Positions 53,636 through 64,000 of a DNA stretch of 64,000 nt are shown in pieces. The notes beneath the pieces were generated by a model that had not been told where the DNA came from, did no database searches, and was given only the letters and a program-made list of their open reading frames with translations. The position numbers were made by a program, and so were the translations under genes. Within the stretch, counting starts at the first letter, position 1. Every line of letters begins with the position of its first letter. This stretch comes from Acanthosepion esculentum (lineage: Eukaryota > Mollusca > Cephalopoda > Sepiida > Sepiidae). Location of the stretch: NCBI GenBank assembly GCA_964036315.1, contig OZ038487.1:53973275-54037274 (forward strand), in the 5' to 3' direction.

Positions 53636-54320
53636 CATTAGCCATTTTATGCTTTGGGACCATTATTGGATAGACTTTATAAAATTTATTTTGTTGACTG
53701 CAATTAACTGAAACCACAGAGTTGGCAATCCTCAAAAATTGCTGTGAATTGCATAACATCCAGGGGTGAAATTTAACAAAAAATGCATAAAGAGTTGCAT
53801 TTTCTTACTAGATTTCCATTTTCACCATCAAGCAAGAACTAAAAATTCATAGACTGCAAAGAGCAATGTTTATAGAAAATGTGTAAGGATTTTCTGCCAA
53901 ACCAGAAGAAAACTTTGAGAAATGTCTTATTCTTCAAAAGGTCTACAAACTTTTGATTCCTGTTTCTGAAAATCGTTTTCATTTTTGTCACCCTGTAAAC
54001 TGAACAAATTTTAACAAAATCAACTGGCAAAAAGCATTTTTGGACAATCAAACATTATTAAATATGATAAATGGTGAGTGTTTGGTGGATGGGAATAAAT
54101 GAGAACCATTAAAACATCCATTTTGAGAATCGTTTTTGGCTTTTGACTTGTAAAATATATGCATTTATATACAAATGTTTATGCGAAAAATTAGATCAAA
54201 CAACAAGAGAGATAAATTGATTATAGCACTATATCCACAGGGAAAACATATGCATTTAATCTCACACACACAACATGTATACATACACAAAACTATATAA
54301 AGTCAGAGATAGAGAGATAG
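53636..54320. other. unassigned AT-rich sequence
   Basis: No motif seen. The 70-residue minus frame at 53,839-54,051 is not recognised. Confidence 0.45.
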
Positions 54321-54324
54321 ATTT

Positions 54325-54388
54325 ATAATATATATAATATGTATTTATATAACATATATACATATATATATATATAATATTTTACATT

Positions 54389-54441
<53 letters not shown>

Positions 54442-54492
54442 ATATTTTACATTATACATACATATATATATATGTATATGTATGTATGTATG

Positions 54493-54555
<63 letters not shown>

Positions 54556-54777
54556 TTACGTTTTATATACATGTGTGTGTGTGTAAGCCTGAAGGTGATT
54601 CCACTTATCTCTCACTCACATATACCCACACGCATATATATATATGTATATATGTATGTGTGTATATGAGCATACAAGCCGGAGGATGATTTCACTTTCT
54701 CTTCTTGCATGTTGTGAAAAGCCTAACAATCATACAAAAATACTCTTAAATCTTTGCTAAGTGAAGCCATGAATACT

Positions 54778-54825
<48 letters not shown>

Positions 54826-54850
54826 TAGATAGATAGATAGATAGAACCAA
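54325..54850. repeat. TA/TATG/GATA microsatellite cluster
   Basis: ATAATATTTTACATTATACA with flanking TA runs is repeated at 54,375 and 54,440. Long (TA)n covers 54,497-54,551, and (TA)n(GATA)n covers 54,781-54,845. AAGCCTGAAGGTGATTCCAC at 54,587 and AAGCCGGAGGATGATTTCAC at 54,676 show a block duplicated with its TA tract. Confidence 0.9.
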
Positions 54851-55540
54851 TGCATATTTTATATTATTTTCATATATGTATATTTATCAGTGGATCAAGA
54901 TTATTAGCACTCAACCATTTTTAATTCCATTCCAACAAAAATACGACAGGTTCATCCATCTGAGAAGCCATAGCATTTATTTGTTTTAAAAATACATTTT
55001 AGACTCTGTTATCACAGCTTTTATCCTAAGTGTGTATTATTTATCTGTTCAAAAACTAATAAGTTTGGTAATCGTTTTGAACATCCTCCAATGCATCATC
55101 TTGTGCCTTGTCTTTTGAGTTACTTTTTATCTTCCTCTTTGGCTTTTACAGCTTCTTTTTTCCTTCCCCAAATGTTCATTTATTTTTATTTTTATAACAC
55201 TTAAAATATCTACGATAATATATCCCATGTGAGCAATCAGGCGTACAAATTCTTTTACAAGCATTTATTATGCAAAAAAAAATAGAATGAAAAAAAAAAA
55301 AACAGAAAATTTTTTATTTTTATATTCAACAAGATTCTGTTTGTTTATGGGTACAGTTACATTAAAGCTGACTTATCAGATTTTACAAGGTTTTGTTTAT
55401 TTTTAATCTTTTTGTTCTTATCTTTAAAATATGAGCAATATGACTTTTTCATTTTTTTGTTGCTTTTGCATATATTGATTGTTTATTTTACTTCTGTCTC
55501 ATACCTGTTTTATCTTTTTTTTGTCTGTTGTGTAAAAACC
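54851..55540. other. AT-rich sequence without assigned features
   Basis: No transposon motif or tandem repeat recognised. A and T runs are common. It could be intron leading to the candidate exon at 55,562. Confidence 0.45.
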
Positions 55541-55561
55541 ATTTCAGCATTTATTTTTCAG

Positions 55562-55640
55562 AGAACCACATCCTCGCCCTGCAGCAGAAAATCATCTACC
55601 CACACTTCCCCCTTGTTTCAATTGTTGACATATTCATGAT
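55562..55640 (+). CDS. candidate host exon (unidentified gene)
   Basis: A polypyrimidine-rich stretch ending TTATTTTTCAG precedes a 79-base block that is much less AT-rich than its surroundings. One frame reads NHILALQQKIIYPHFPLVS with mostly C- or G-ending codons (AAC CAC ATC CTC GCC CTG CAG), unlike any neighbour. GTATGG follows as a possible splice donor at 55,641. The protein was not recognised. A fragment of an unknown repeat is the main alternative. Confidence 0.4.
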
Positions 55641-56165
55641 GTATGGTTGGATTAGGATTTCAAAAAAATCTCAGATCAGTATTACATCTAACCTCCCATT
55701 AAATGTTTTAAAACACCGACATTAAAAAAAGGAGAAAAACACACCAATAAAAAGTAAACAAAAAGCAATGTGAAATATGGTGTCAATATTAAAACAAAAA
55801 AAAAAATCAATAGACATGATTAGCAGCTTATTGTATGAATGGAATAGGATGGGAACAGTTTGGTCCAGGAGAGGAAGAAGAAGAAGAGAGTATTGAAATT
55901 TTGATGATGAGGGTGTAGATGAGAAAGTGTTGTGTAACCACATGACAAGATTTTTATGGCATCCGTTTGAAAATGGTTTCTTCTGCCATTTTGTTTTGCT
56001 GGTTATTACAATGTTTTTGTCATAGAGCTAAATCTTTTCAACCTTTTTCTTTTTGAATATTTTTTTTTGCATCTTTTTAACTTTAATCTCTGTGTTTGTT
56101 GTTCGTGTTGACCTTACTAATTTTTGTACCATATTTTATTTTTTTAAATATGATTGTTACTTTTT
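55641..56165. other. T-rich sequence, nothing assigned
   Basis: A GAAGAAGAAG run lies at 55,872-55,886. Overlapping short frames on both strands look like composition artefacts. Confidence 0.45.
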
Positions 56166-56169
56166 CTTT

Positions 56170-57065
56170 TCTTTACATTAGTAGTGGTGAGATTAGCTAT
56201 TTCTTTATACAGAAACATTTAGCATTAACTGACCAAACAGTGTTACTGTCGGTTGAAATTTATAAAATCTATTTCTTAAAACAGTTTTTCAGGAAAACAG
56301 GTTTCAGAAGTTCACTAAATGCTATTGCTTTTTCTAATAGTGATAAGGATTTCCTTTTTAAAATCTTGTTTGAAGTGGTGTGGGAAAGTCAGCATTATGG
56401 CATTATTTTTTCTTTGACTTACCCTATCCATTTTGGTTATTGCTTCTGTTGGAATTCCTCAGGTAATGTAGTTTCTGCTATTTAGTACATTTCTTTCTTT
56501 GTAATTCTGTAGCACTATTCAAAAAGGTTCAAAGAAGGATCATCCTCTTTAAGTCCTACAGGCTTCTTTCACACAGAGCTATTTTAATTGATCTGAGAAA
56601 ATCGTTTTATACAGGTGACAGTTTAGACATTTCTGAATAAGTTGGATATCATGCATGGCATCCACATCCAGATTTGACATTTTAGAACATGACTCAAGTT
56701 CTGAGTTTAATGTTTTGGTTCTGTAGCATCTTGTGGTATTGGGTGAAACTACTCATAATGCAGCCTATTCTATGTTAAATTTATTATCTCCTATACTAAA
56801 TTTGCTGTAACGGAACAATACATGAATGTATTTGAAGTGGTTGTATTTATTAATGTCATGTTCTGAATTATGATGATGGGTTCAGGGTAGGTGCCATGAC
56901 TGCTTTCATTCCAATTACAGAATCATAGTTTTTGGTTTGGAAAGGTTTACTTTGAGACCTTCTTCTTTGAACACTTGGTAGATGATGTGGATTTTTTTGT
57001 TCAATACCATTCTTATCACAACAGTCAATACCTATATCATCAGCATAACCTGCTCATTATCATTA
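56170..57065 (-). pseudogene. LINE-like element with RT motif (family X)
   Basis: The minus strand of 57,010-57,045 gives GYADDIGIDCCDKNGIEQ, an RT catalytic box followed by the usual hydrophobic stretch. Continuing leftwards the sequence is decayed, but from 56,880 to 56,170 it matches 32,930-34,290 block by block. The end at 56,185-56,215 corresponds to the TTTCCTTATAAGGAAA palindrome region, here changed to TTTCTTTATACAGAAA. Family X is therefore probably the 3' part of a non-LTR retrotransposon. Confidence 0.65.
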
Positions 57066-57489
57066 CACTGACCTTGGGAGGGAGAACAAGAACACTGTTT
57101 TCTATTAGTAGATTAGAATAGACAGACAGTTTAAAATCTCTAAAATGTGATAGAAATTATACTTTCATTGTGTTCACTTATTGCTTTGGTAATTTTTATC
57201 TGTTTTGATATTTTTATTTTTTTTAAATCCTTTTTTTGTTATTGTGTAATGTGGTCTTTGATTTTTTTCTCTTGAGTTTGATTTGTATTTGAGTAATACT
57301 ATTAGACAATTTGGCTGCGATAAAAATTCTATTCTCATTGTCATTTTTTTGCAGCCATATTTACAAAGCTAAATTTTTCCATTATTCAGCAGTTGTTAAA
57401 ATTTTATGTATTATATATATATGTTAAAAATAATTGTGATATTAGGGTGTATCAAAAGTATTTTCACTTTTTAATTAAATATATGTTTT

Positions 57490-59440
57490 TGAAAGGCATA
57501 TAATGTTTTGTGTAAGATATCTTTTTATGATCACAGTTTTTAAAAAAAATCTTTGGCTGCTCTTAGTCAGGATTTCTTCTGCCTTGTATTTTAAAGCATC
57601 ATAATCAAAACCTGATAATCATCCAATTCTTAGCTTTTATTTCAATGGACAAGATGCCATATCTCAAGGGCTCTTGTCTGTTATTGAAGCTTATGTAATA
57701 CTTTATGTATGATATCTTTTCTCAGCTCTTCCTTAAGTTTTTGACTGCTCTTCGTCAGGATCTCTACTGCATCATTATTATTATCTGATGGGCTTTTATT
57801 TCCAAAAATAAGATTTCACACTCCAGGAGCTCTTGTTTGTTATTGGAGCTTATGTAATGTTCTCTGGATGATATCTTTTCATAATTCCAGCTCATTTTAA
57901 ATTTTTTGATTGCTGGTGGTTGGATTTTCTTGTACCTTGCTTTTTTATGCATTAGGATCAACAGCTGATGATTGTCCATTTCCGGACTTTTCTTTCAAGA
58001 GACAAGATATCACATATCTGCTGTTGATGCGTATGTAATTTATCTTATCTTTTATTGATTGATTGCTTTTTTATGGTTTATCAAACTTCTAAAGATAATT
58101 TAAAGCCAAAAAATATTTTTAGATATTAAAATTTTTTTATAATAATTTAGATGGTAATGATTTTACTGATACAATCCCTACTAATTAACACATTACTGGG
58201 GAGAAGAGGGGGATTCATACCTTTTCACAGTTATATTTGCATGTAAATAAATTGGAGAAAAGTTTTTTTGACATGTTTCATCGGTTAGGATTTCATCAGA
58301 CTTGGCTTTGTTGATGTTGCTATGATTACACATGCATGCAAAACGAGAAATGCTGTTAGTTTAAACATTTTTGAAAGAATATTTTTTTCAATCTAGCCAA
58401 ATTCATCTATGTTCTTTTTCTCTCCATCACCTTTGTCTCTGACTATCCCACATTGTGACAACAGAAAATCTGCCAAGAATGGTGATATATTATGAGAAAC
58501 TGGATGCAAATTTACCATGGTTGAACTAGCGATCAATTTTTGTCTTAATGAATTATTTTCTCTTTTAATCAAATCTATATGAATACACTAAACCTAACTG
58601 GAATTGAAACTTTCCAATTTCAAGCCATTATCCATTACACCACCCACACATCCAAGCTTTCAGTACCTGGTATAGCCAGGTGGTCACCCATCTAGGTACT
58701 GACCAGACTCAATGTTGCTTAACTTCAGTGATCAGACAAGAACTGGTATTTCAATGTGATATGGCCAAAAGTCTTCTAACCTTTAGAGGATTCCAACTCT
58801 TAAAATTTTTATACTGGGTTGCTGGTCAGGTTCTGTCCTGTCTTTAAAATACCATAATCAACAACTGATGGTCATTCACTTCCTGGTTTTTATTTAAAGG
58901 GACAAGATACCAATTGTCTTTTATTAAAGTTCATGTAATGAACTTTAATAAAAGACTGGAGTTCTATCTAGGATACCTTTTGATGATCACAGCTCTTCTT
59001 TTTTTTTTGACTGCACTTAGTCAGGATCTCTTCTGTCTTGTATTTTAAAGTGTCACAATCAACAACTGATGGTCATCCATTCCTGGGTTTTTATTTCAAG
59101 AGACAAGATACCAATTCTCAAGAGCCCCTATCTTTTATTGAATATTATGTAATGCTCTATGTAGAATAACCTTTGATGATTCAATCTTTTCTTAAATTTT
59201 TTGACTGCTCTTTGTCAGGATCTTTTCTGCCTTGTGCTTTAAAGCATCAAAATCAACAACTGATGGTAATCCACTGCTGGCCTTTTCTTCCAAGGGACAA
59301 AATACCACTTCTCAAGTCTCTTGAATGTTATTGAAGCTTTATTTTTTTTTTGATAGTCCTATCACTTTTTAAATTTATGTTCAGGGTCTATTCTGCTTTG
59401 CATTTTAAAGCATCATAATCAATCACTATGCAACATGAAT
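57490..59440. repeat. tandem array of about 160-195-bp units
   Basis: Seven diverged units follow each other in direct orientation. Each has a GATGATCACAGCTCTT-like start, TTTTTGACTGCTCTTAGTCA, GGATCTCTTCTG, TTTTAAAGCATCATAATCAA, CAACTGATGGTCATCC, AAGGGACAAGATACCA and TTATTGAAGCTTATGTAATG. Approximate unit starts are 57,530, 57,722, 57,880, 58,800, 58,989, 59,183 and 59,350. A SINE splits the array between the third and fourth units. The fourth contains a perfect 18-bp inverted repeat (58,917-58,934 and 58,938-58,955). Confidence 0.88.
58065..58775 (-). repeat. chimeric 5S rRNA-tRNA SINE, copy 3, inside the tandem array
   Basis: Minus strand. The 5S-like part is complete at 58,654-58,775: AAGCTTTCAGTACC, GGTGGTCACCCATCTAGGTA, CTGACCAG, GTTGCTTAACTTCAGTGATC and CAATGTGATATGGCC are reverse complements of 5S rRNA segments. 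The tRNA-like part is 58,560-58,653 (CTGGAATTGAAACTT, CATTATCCATTACACC). The tail lies at 58,075-58,262 after a 290-base insertion that includes a CTGATGA...GAAAC motif on the minus strand. Confidence 0.87.
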
Positions 59441-59734
59441 ATTATCCTAAGGTAGCAACTGTTATTTCCTATTTACTTATGCTTTAGAAAATATGAAAAG
59501 TGGCTAATATTTTCTTCAAACTTTACTTCTGTGACTAGGGTAATGATATTTCTGAAATTTACCTATTCCTACTGGAAAACTAGTGAATGTGAACACTCTT
59601 GTTCACGTAAATTAAGAACAATATGACATATGATTCAAAAGTAGCATTTATTTATTCTATGATTACACAAGTAAGACCACAAAAAATTTAGAAGTGATTA
59701 GTTTTTTATGACTTTTGCTTATACTGAAAATTAC

Positions 59735-60115
59735 TTTCTTGAATCCGCCCCCAAATATAGTCTCCCATCATGCTTTAATGATGCAATCCTTGATAGCAGC
59801 ATTCAGTGTCCAATATATCCTGGCGGAAGCACTCGCCTTGCACCTTTGAGTTCACTCCCATCTTCTTGAATTTATCAAGTTGACCATCAAGGATATTGAC
59901 TTTGAGGGACATCTTGCAGCCCATTTTTTTTCACCAGGTTCTCAACAAGCTCCACATAGTTTTCAGCAATGGTTTCTGATTGATATTAATCTTGTAAAAA
60001 TCATTCTGTTGTTTTATAAATGGTCGGCGCATATTACCACCAAACTTTCCAACTAGGTGGCGATGCAAGCCTGATTGTAGGCCCCAGGCACTGCTTTGTG
60101 ATCTTATCAGCATTT
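59735..60115 (-). pseudogene. fragment of a transposon-associated protein (unnamed family)
   Basis: Minus-strand reading across one frameshift gives ENYVELVENLV, MGCKMSLKVNILDGQLDKF, GVNSKVQGECFRQDILDTE and MMGDYIWG. The order (Y-x-x-LVE, MGCxMSLKxHxLxxHLDxF, GERFHQDI, M-x-DYIW) matches a multicopy protein family I remember from arthropod and mollusc genomes, usually unnamed and probably transposon-derived. Frame breaks lie near 59,930 and elsewhere. The function of the family is not known to me. Confidence 0.6.
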
Positions 60116-60234
60116 TATTTTCTACCTACATTTATATATACAGTACAAATTAAACTAAGCACGACTGACCAAAGGATGAAAAATTTTCACAGATCTTTTT
60201 GTCATTCTGGGATCTTTTTTTTTTTCATCAAAAT

Positions 60235-60620
60235 TCATGAATTTGTTTTGCTCATACTAAATCTCGAAAAAACACTATATAAAATTCACTATTTTTTATT
60301 CATAATGTTGAATGTATTAAAATTATACAGCTTTTTAACAAGAAAAACCTCAAGTTAATGTTAAAATTGATGTAAAACATTGTTGATTTATTTATGAGGG
60401 AATGACATGTCTCTAATTTGTATTCGTTTTAGATACATTGCATTTATTTTCAATTTTTCTAGTTGAATTGTTTACCTATATGGCATATGACCCATTATTA
60501 TATATAATTAGGTTACAATAACATTTGTATTTTATATGAATACTATCTTATGAAAATTGAGATGTTGTAGGGTGCCCTGCTCCCAATCTATGATATGAGA
60601 CCTTTGCACTGGCCCTGGTT
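60235..60620 (-). repeat. dispersed repeat, inverted copy of 21,883-22,260
   Basis: Matches the 21.9-kb repeat in opposite orientation, from AAATTCACTATTTTTTATTC through TTTAACAAGAAAAACCTC and AATTAGGTTACAATAACATT to ATCTATGATATGAGACC and CTGGCCC. A TA tract follows. It lies about 120 bases from the transposon protein fragment. Confidence 0.75.
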
Positions 60621-60802
60621 TTTATATATATATATATATAAAATTGTGTATTTGAATAGTAGTCCCTCTTTTATGCAAGTTTTGTTAAAAACAACGAACA
60701 AGGAACTGCAGTTATTTTTGCTCCACAATTATTAATTTACATGACCCAGCAGGCAACAAGGAAAATAGAACTGCAGTTTCTTGTCAGTTGTTTTTAATGA
60801 AA

Positions 60803-60838
<36 letters not shown>
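60621..60838. repeat. snapback repeat with 35-bp arms between TA tracts
   Basis: Arms 60,677-60,711 and 60,771-60,805 pair with five mismatches around a 59-base loop. The left part (TTGTGTATTTGAATAGTAGT then TTTTATGCAAGTTTTGTTAA) resembles single copies at 24,030-24,090 and 25,010-25,050. TA runs flank both sides. Confidence 0.75.
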
Positions 60839-60842
<4 letters not shown>

Positions 60843-61390
60843 TTTAATGGATTTATTTTTAATTAGACATTCATATTATTTCAAACCATTTTTATAGTGG
60901 ACACTCATTATTTGTAATAGATGCCCCATTTTTATTTCTTATACAGTGTGTATTATGCCTATTGGCCTGCTCATTCCATAAATCTAAGTGAAGAAAATGA
61001 GTCTTCTGGCAGTTATCGGACATGTGTCTGTCTTTTTAGGGGAATTAATCTGGCACATTTTTACTGCTCAGCCACGGAGGGCTTCACAGTACTCTTTTTA
61101 CCCTATTTAAGGAAGTACATCCCCTTCACTTAGTTTGGCATCCTAAATGTAAACAAACCAATTTCTAAAGAATTAATTGATTTATTTGTAATCTGATACT
61201 TTTATTACTTCAAACTTTATTATAGTGGACACTTCTTATTTGAAATAGAAGCTGTATCTACACACACACACACATATATATGTATATATATATAAAGAAT
61301 TAATAGATTTATTTGTAAATCTGACATTTTTATTACTTCAAAAGGTTATTATAGTGGACACTTCATGTTTGAAATAGATGTCACATTTAC
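60838..61390. repeat. three direct copies of an 85-90-bp unit
   Basis: AAAGAATTAATAGATTTATT, then TTTTTATTACTTCAAA, TTATTATAGTGGACACTTC and TTTGAAATAGATG recurs at 60,838, 61,166 and 61,294. The first two are separated by about 240 bases of less AT-rich sequence, the last two by a CA/TA microsatellite (61,261-61,293). Confidence 0.85.
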
Positions 61391-61800
61391 ATATATATAT
61401 ATTGTATGTGATTTTTGTGGAACCATCTTACTAGCTACTTTGTTATATCTATTAGATCTTATATTTTCATTCTTGATCTTATTTGTGTAGAAAGAATCTC
61501 TTTAATTATCAAGAGGGCAAATTTGTTTTTGTTCATAAAAACTTCAACCCTTTTCTCTTCATTCTTCCTTCATTTTATTCAATATTTGTTTTCTTTTTCT
61601 TCCTACATTTCCCTTTTGTCGTCCTCTTTTCTTTCTACTCTTCATATTATATCTTATCCTCTCCTTGATTTCAGACAACTTCAGTGAATATCTGTCTAAG
61701 GAGAACACCCTTTCACTCTTTTTCCTGAAAAACTAAAAAAAAAACTAAAACTAAAAACCCTAATAAAAGAAAATCAAAAAAGACATTTTTTATTATTTTA
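61391..61800. other. AT/pyrimidine-rich sequence
   Basis: (TA)n at 61,391-61,401, T/C-rich 61,540-61,670 and an A-rich 61,730-61,785. Ser/Phe/Leu frames here look like composition artefacts. Confidence 0.5.
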
Positions 61801-61822
61801 TTTGTTACCTTTAGTTTTATAG

Positions 61823-61962
61823 CTCCAGGAGCCCATGGGGACGAACCTCCTATACAAAAGAATTGGTATACAGATTATGGACAATCTCTTGAAGAAGGTT
61901 TGCCATACCCAGGATGCAAAAGAGTCATTGTGGAGAAAAACACTATTGAAACTGTCCCATAG
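61823..61962 (+). CDS. candidate terminal exon (unidentified gene)
   Basis: A T-rich stretch ending TTTTATAG is followed by a 140-base block that is less AT-rich than its surroundings. One frame from 61,825 reads PGAHGDEPPIQKNWYTDYGQ and then GLPYPGCKRVIVEKN, ending at TAG 61,960-61,962. A second frame (MGTNLLYKRIGIQIMDNLLK) is also open, so coding status is unproved. The protein is not recognised. An unknown repeat is an equally likely source. Confidence 0.3.
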
Positions 61963-62760
61963 AGATGAATAGGGTCTTTTCAAAATTACCTACTGCATTA
62001 TTTGTTCATTGGACTCTTTTTTTCTTTCTTTATTTTATTTCTTTGTTTCTTGTTTTATTGCATTACTTTTTATTTTCATTCTTCCAGGAGGTCTGCTTAG
62101 TTTCTTCATGAAAAATGTCCTATTTGGTGCCACTTCCTTTCGGCCAAACTCTTCATTCTCTGTTTTTGTGTTAATCTGGCCTTGTTCATCCTGTTCTTTT
62201 TTTAATATAGCAAACAACAAAACTATTTCAGTGAATTACTGTGTGTCCATCTTTGGTTTTTAGTGTTCCTCTCTGTGTGTCTGTGGATGTGAGGCTTGAA
62301 TGAGAAATGAAACAGTCAGTATGTATATCTGTATGTATGTAAATTGAATCATGGCTCTGTATGTGTTCTTTATGTGCAAGTAGGTGTATATGAGCATCTA
62401 TGAGCATGTCTGGACTATAAGTGCGCACATGAGACAATTATAAGAGAAATAACTGTTTATAAATACGTTTGTGTGTGTATATTCATGTGTGCATGAGAAA
62501 CATACAAATAATTATTGTTTATTTCAAAACACGTTTTATACAATAATTCCTTATTTGCAAGAAAACGAAAAATATATGTTGTAACATTTAAAATAGACTT
62601 TCACAATACGCATGAATGTATATGCATGAATGATTTAATTAATATATCTCTGATCTCTGGTTTACGCTTTTTTCGAAATGTATGATTAAATTTTTATTAG
62701 AATTCTATTGAGTCATAAATCATTTCCATTTTTGTTTATCAACTTTATTCTTCAAAAAAT
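61963..62760. other. AT-rich sequence with loosely TG-rich part
   Basis: No gene seen. TGTGTATGTATG-rich sequence lies at 62,260-62,500. Confidence 0.45.
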
Positions 62761-62779
62761 AAATTACAATTACATTTTA

Positions 62780-63170
62780 TTTAATTATGTATTCATCATT
62801 ATTTCCAATGACTTGTTGTCACTTATCAGACAATCCTTTGATACTTTTAAGTAAAATTTCACAGCTTTTGACCAGAAGTTTTTTTTAACAAACTCTTGAA
62901 TCCGATTGGTTCTCATTAGTGAAACTTAAACTCATCAAAACATTTTGCAGCCATCCAAAAAGGTAATAGTTGGTTGGTGTAAGGTCAGGTGGTTATGCAT
63001 ATGGGGCAAAACAAATCAACTGAGTTTAAAATTTTTTGTTTATTATTCTTGTGATATTGTATTGTTATGGAGAACAATGTTTTTCCTATTGATGAGCTCA
63101 AGTCGTTTTTCGATCAAACATTTATGGACACATTGCATCTGCTGGACATATAAATGTGCATATTATGTTT
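62780..63170 (-). pseudogene. mariner-type transposase C-terminal half
   Basis: Minus strand. It reads HKCLIEKRLELINRKNIVLH, with the catalytic region decayed (NNT for DNA, so the Asp is lost), then PDLTPTNYYLFGWLQN (last catalytic Asp changed to Asn), and a tail FTNENQ...KGLSDKWQQVIGNNDEYII allowing for two frame changes. The tail matches the W-x-x-VIxxxGEYI end of mariner transposases. N-terminal half and inverted ends not found. Confidence 0.75.
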
Positions 63171-63740
63171 CATTGTACTGTAAGAACTTTAAATGAATAA
63201 TGATCAACAAATCCCACCCCACACACACAGCATTACTTTTCATCATGGAGCTCAGGATTTGGTGTTAGTTTTGAAACATTATCCTAGTCAATGTCTTTTG
63301 AACTTGAATATAGAACAATAATGAAAAATTCTCCTGAAATAAGCATTTATTATTAAGACATTACATTGTATATTTGAGCCATACAGTTTTCATTTGAAGG
63401 GATTTATGAAGAATCTGCATTATTTTTTTTTTTAGAGAGGCTGATAATGATTGAATTAAGTCCCTTTAGGAAGGCAAAAGGAAAATGATTATCCACTCGT
63501 TAAAGATTTAGGAATTCAGCATCCAGTTTAACAAATTAAATGACAATGATTTGTCTTAGGTTTTTAAAAATAAAGATTTTTTAAATTCATAAATGAATCT
63601 TTTCTTAACTTTGGGCACACCTGACAACCTTTCAGGGTGCATTAGTATACCCGGGTGCACTGGTTGAGAGAAGCTGAGTTAGGTTGATACATTTTTTATT
63701 ATTGTTGTTTCTCAAAAAGAAATTACTTACAACTCAACCT
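63171..63740. other. unassigned AT-rich sequence
   Basis: No motif recognised. A less AT-rich piece with CACACCTGACAACC lies at 63,615-63,675. Confidence 0.45.
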
Positions 63741-63741
63741 T

Positions 63742-63764
63742 ATATATATATATATATATATAGG

Positions 63765-63823
<59 letters not shown>
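63742..63823. repeat. (TA)n(GA)n(TG)n compound microsatellite
   Basis: Three successive dinucleotide runs. The associated Arg/Glu/Cys/Val frame is an artefact. Confidence 0.96.
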
Positions 63824-63826
<3 letters not shown>

Positions 63827-64000
63827 TGAATACATATATAAATATTTACTTTATTATTTAAGCATTAAAATAAATTATTTATGTAAAAAAATTAAATACA
63901 AATGAAATACAATTTTCCTAACTCAAGAAAACATTAAAACACTCAAGAATTAACAATTAACAGTATATGTCTAGAAAACTGGAATTCAAAAATGCAACAA
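63824..64000. other. AT-rich end of window
   Basis: Nothing recognised. Confidence 0.5.

Overview
The window reads as AT-rich, non-coding DNA from an animal genome. The reasons are eukaryotic transposon families in every 10 kb, many long (TA)n, (TATG)n, (CA)n and (GATA)n microsatellites, no bacterial-type gene order, and no intact host gene. The mix of jockey-like and other non-LTR retrotransposons, Penelope-like elements, mariner/Tc1 elements, tRNA-derived SINEs and heavy TA microsatellites fits a mollusc, and I would guess a cephalopod such as an octopus. That assignment is inference from repeat style, not from a marker gene. Apart from two short exon-like blocks near 55.6 kb and 61.9 kb, everything recognisable is mobile or repetitive DNA, so the window is probably intergenic or a large intron.

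Layout. 0-6 kb: two broken Ty3/gypsy retrotransposons of one family placed head to head. The minus-strand copy runs off the left edge. The plus-strand copy lacks RT but keeps integrase and a 238-bp 3' LTR. 6-8 kb: TATG/TA/TG microsatellites and jockey-like LINE 3' ends. 8.57-10.82 kb: a diverged giant palindrome about 2.2 kb long, centred near 9,691. 12.4-20 kb: Penelope-like remnants, two kinds of LINE fragment and tRNA-like SINE heads. 20-32 kb: TA microsatellites, snapback hairpins, a minisatellite, a polypyrimidine tract, a Penelope-derived element and a MITE-like element with long inverted ends. 32-46 kb: a long dispersed LINE-like repeat, three internally deleted Tc1/mariner elements, one decayed Tc1-like element, SINEs and further microsatellites. 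46-53 kb: mariner, LINE and Penelope remnants plus two chimeric 5S rRNA-tRNA SINEs, one inserted in a LINE. 53-64 kb: a second MITE copy, a LINE-like copy, a tandem array of about 160-195-bp units interrupted by a third 5S-tRNA SINE, a fragment of a transposon-type protein and a final mariner.

No working gene set acts together here; what links the parts is insertion and decay. Recurrent themes are structures that can fold back (the giant palindrome, four near-perfect hairpins beside TA tracts, inverted Penelope ends), hammerhead-ribozyme-like motifs in the Penelope ends, and RNA polymerase III promoter-like SINEs. Family names come from recognising short protein motifs and repeated blocks by eye. 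No database search was run.
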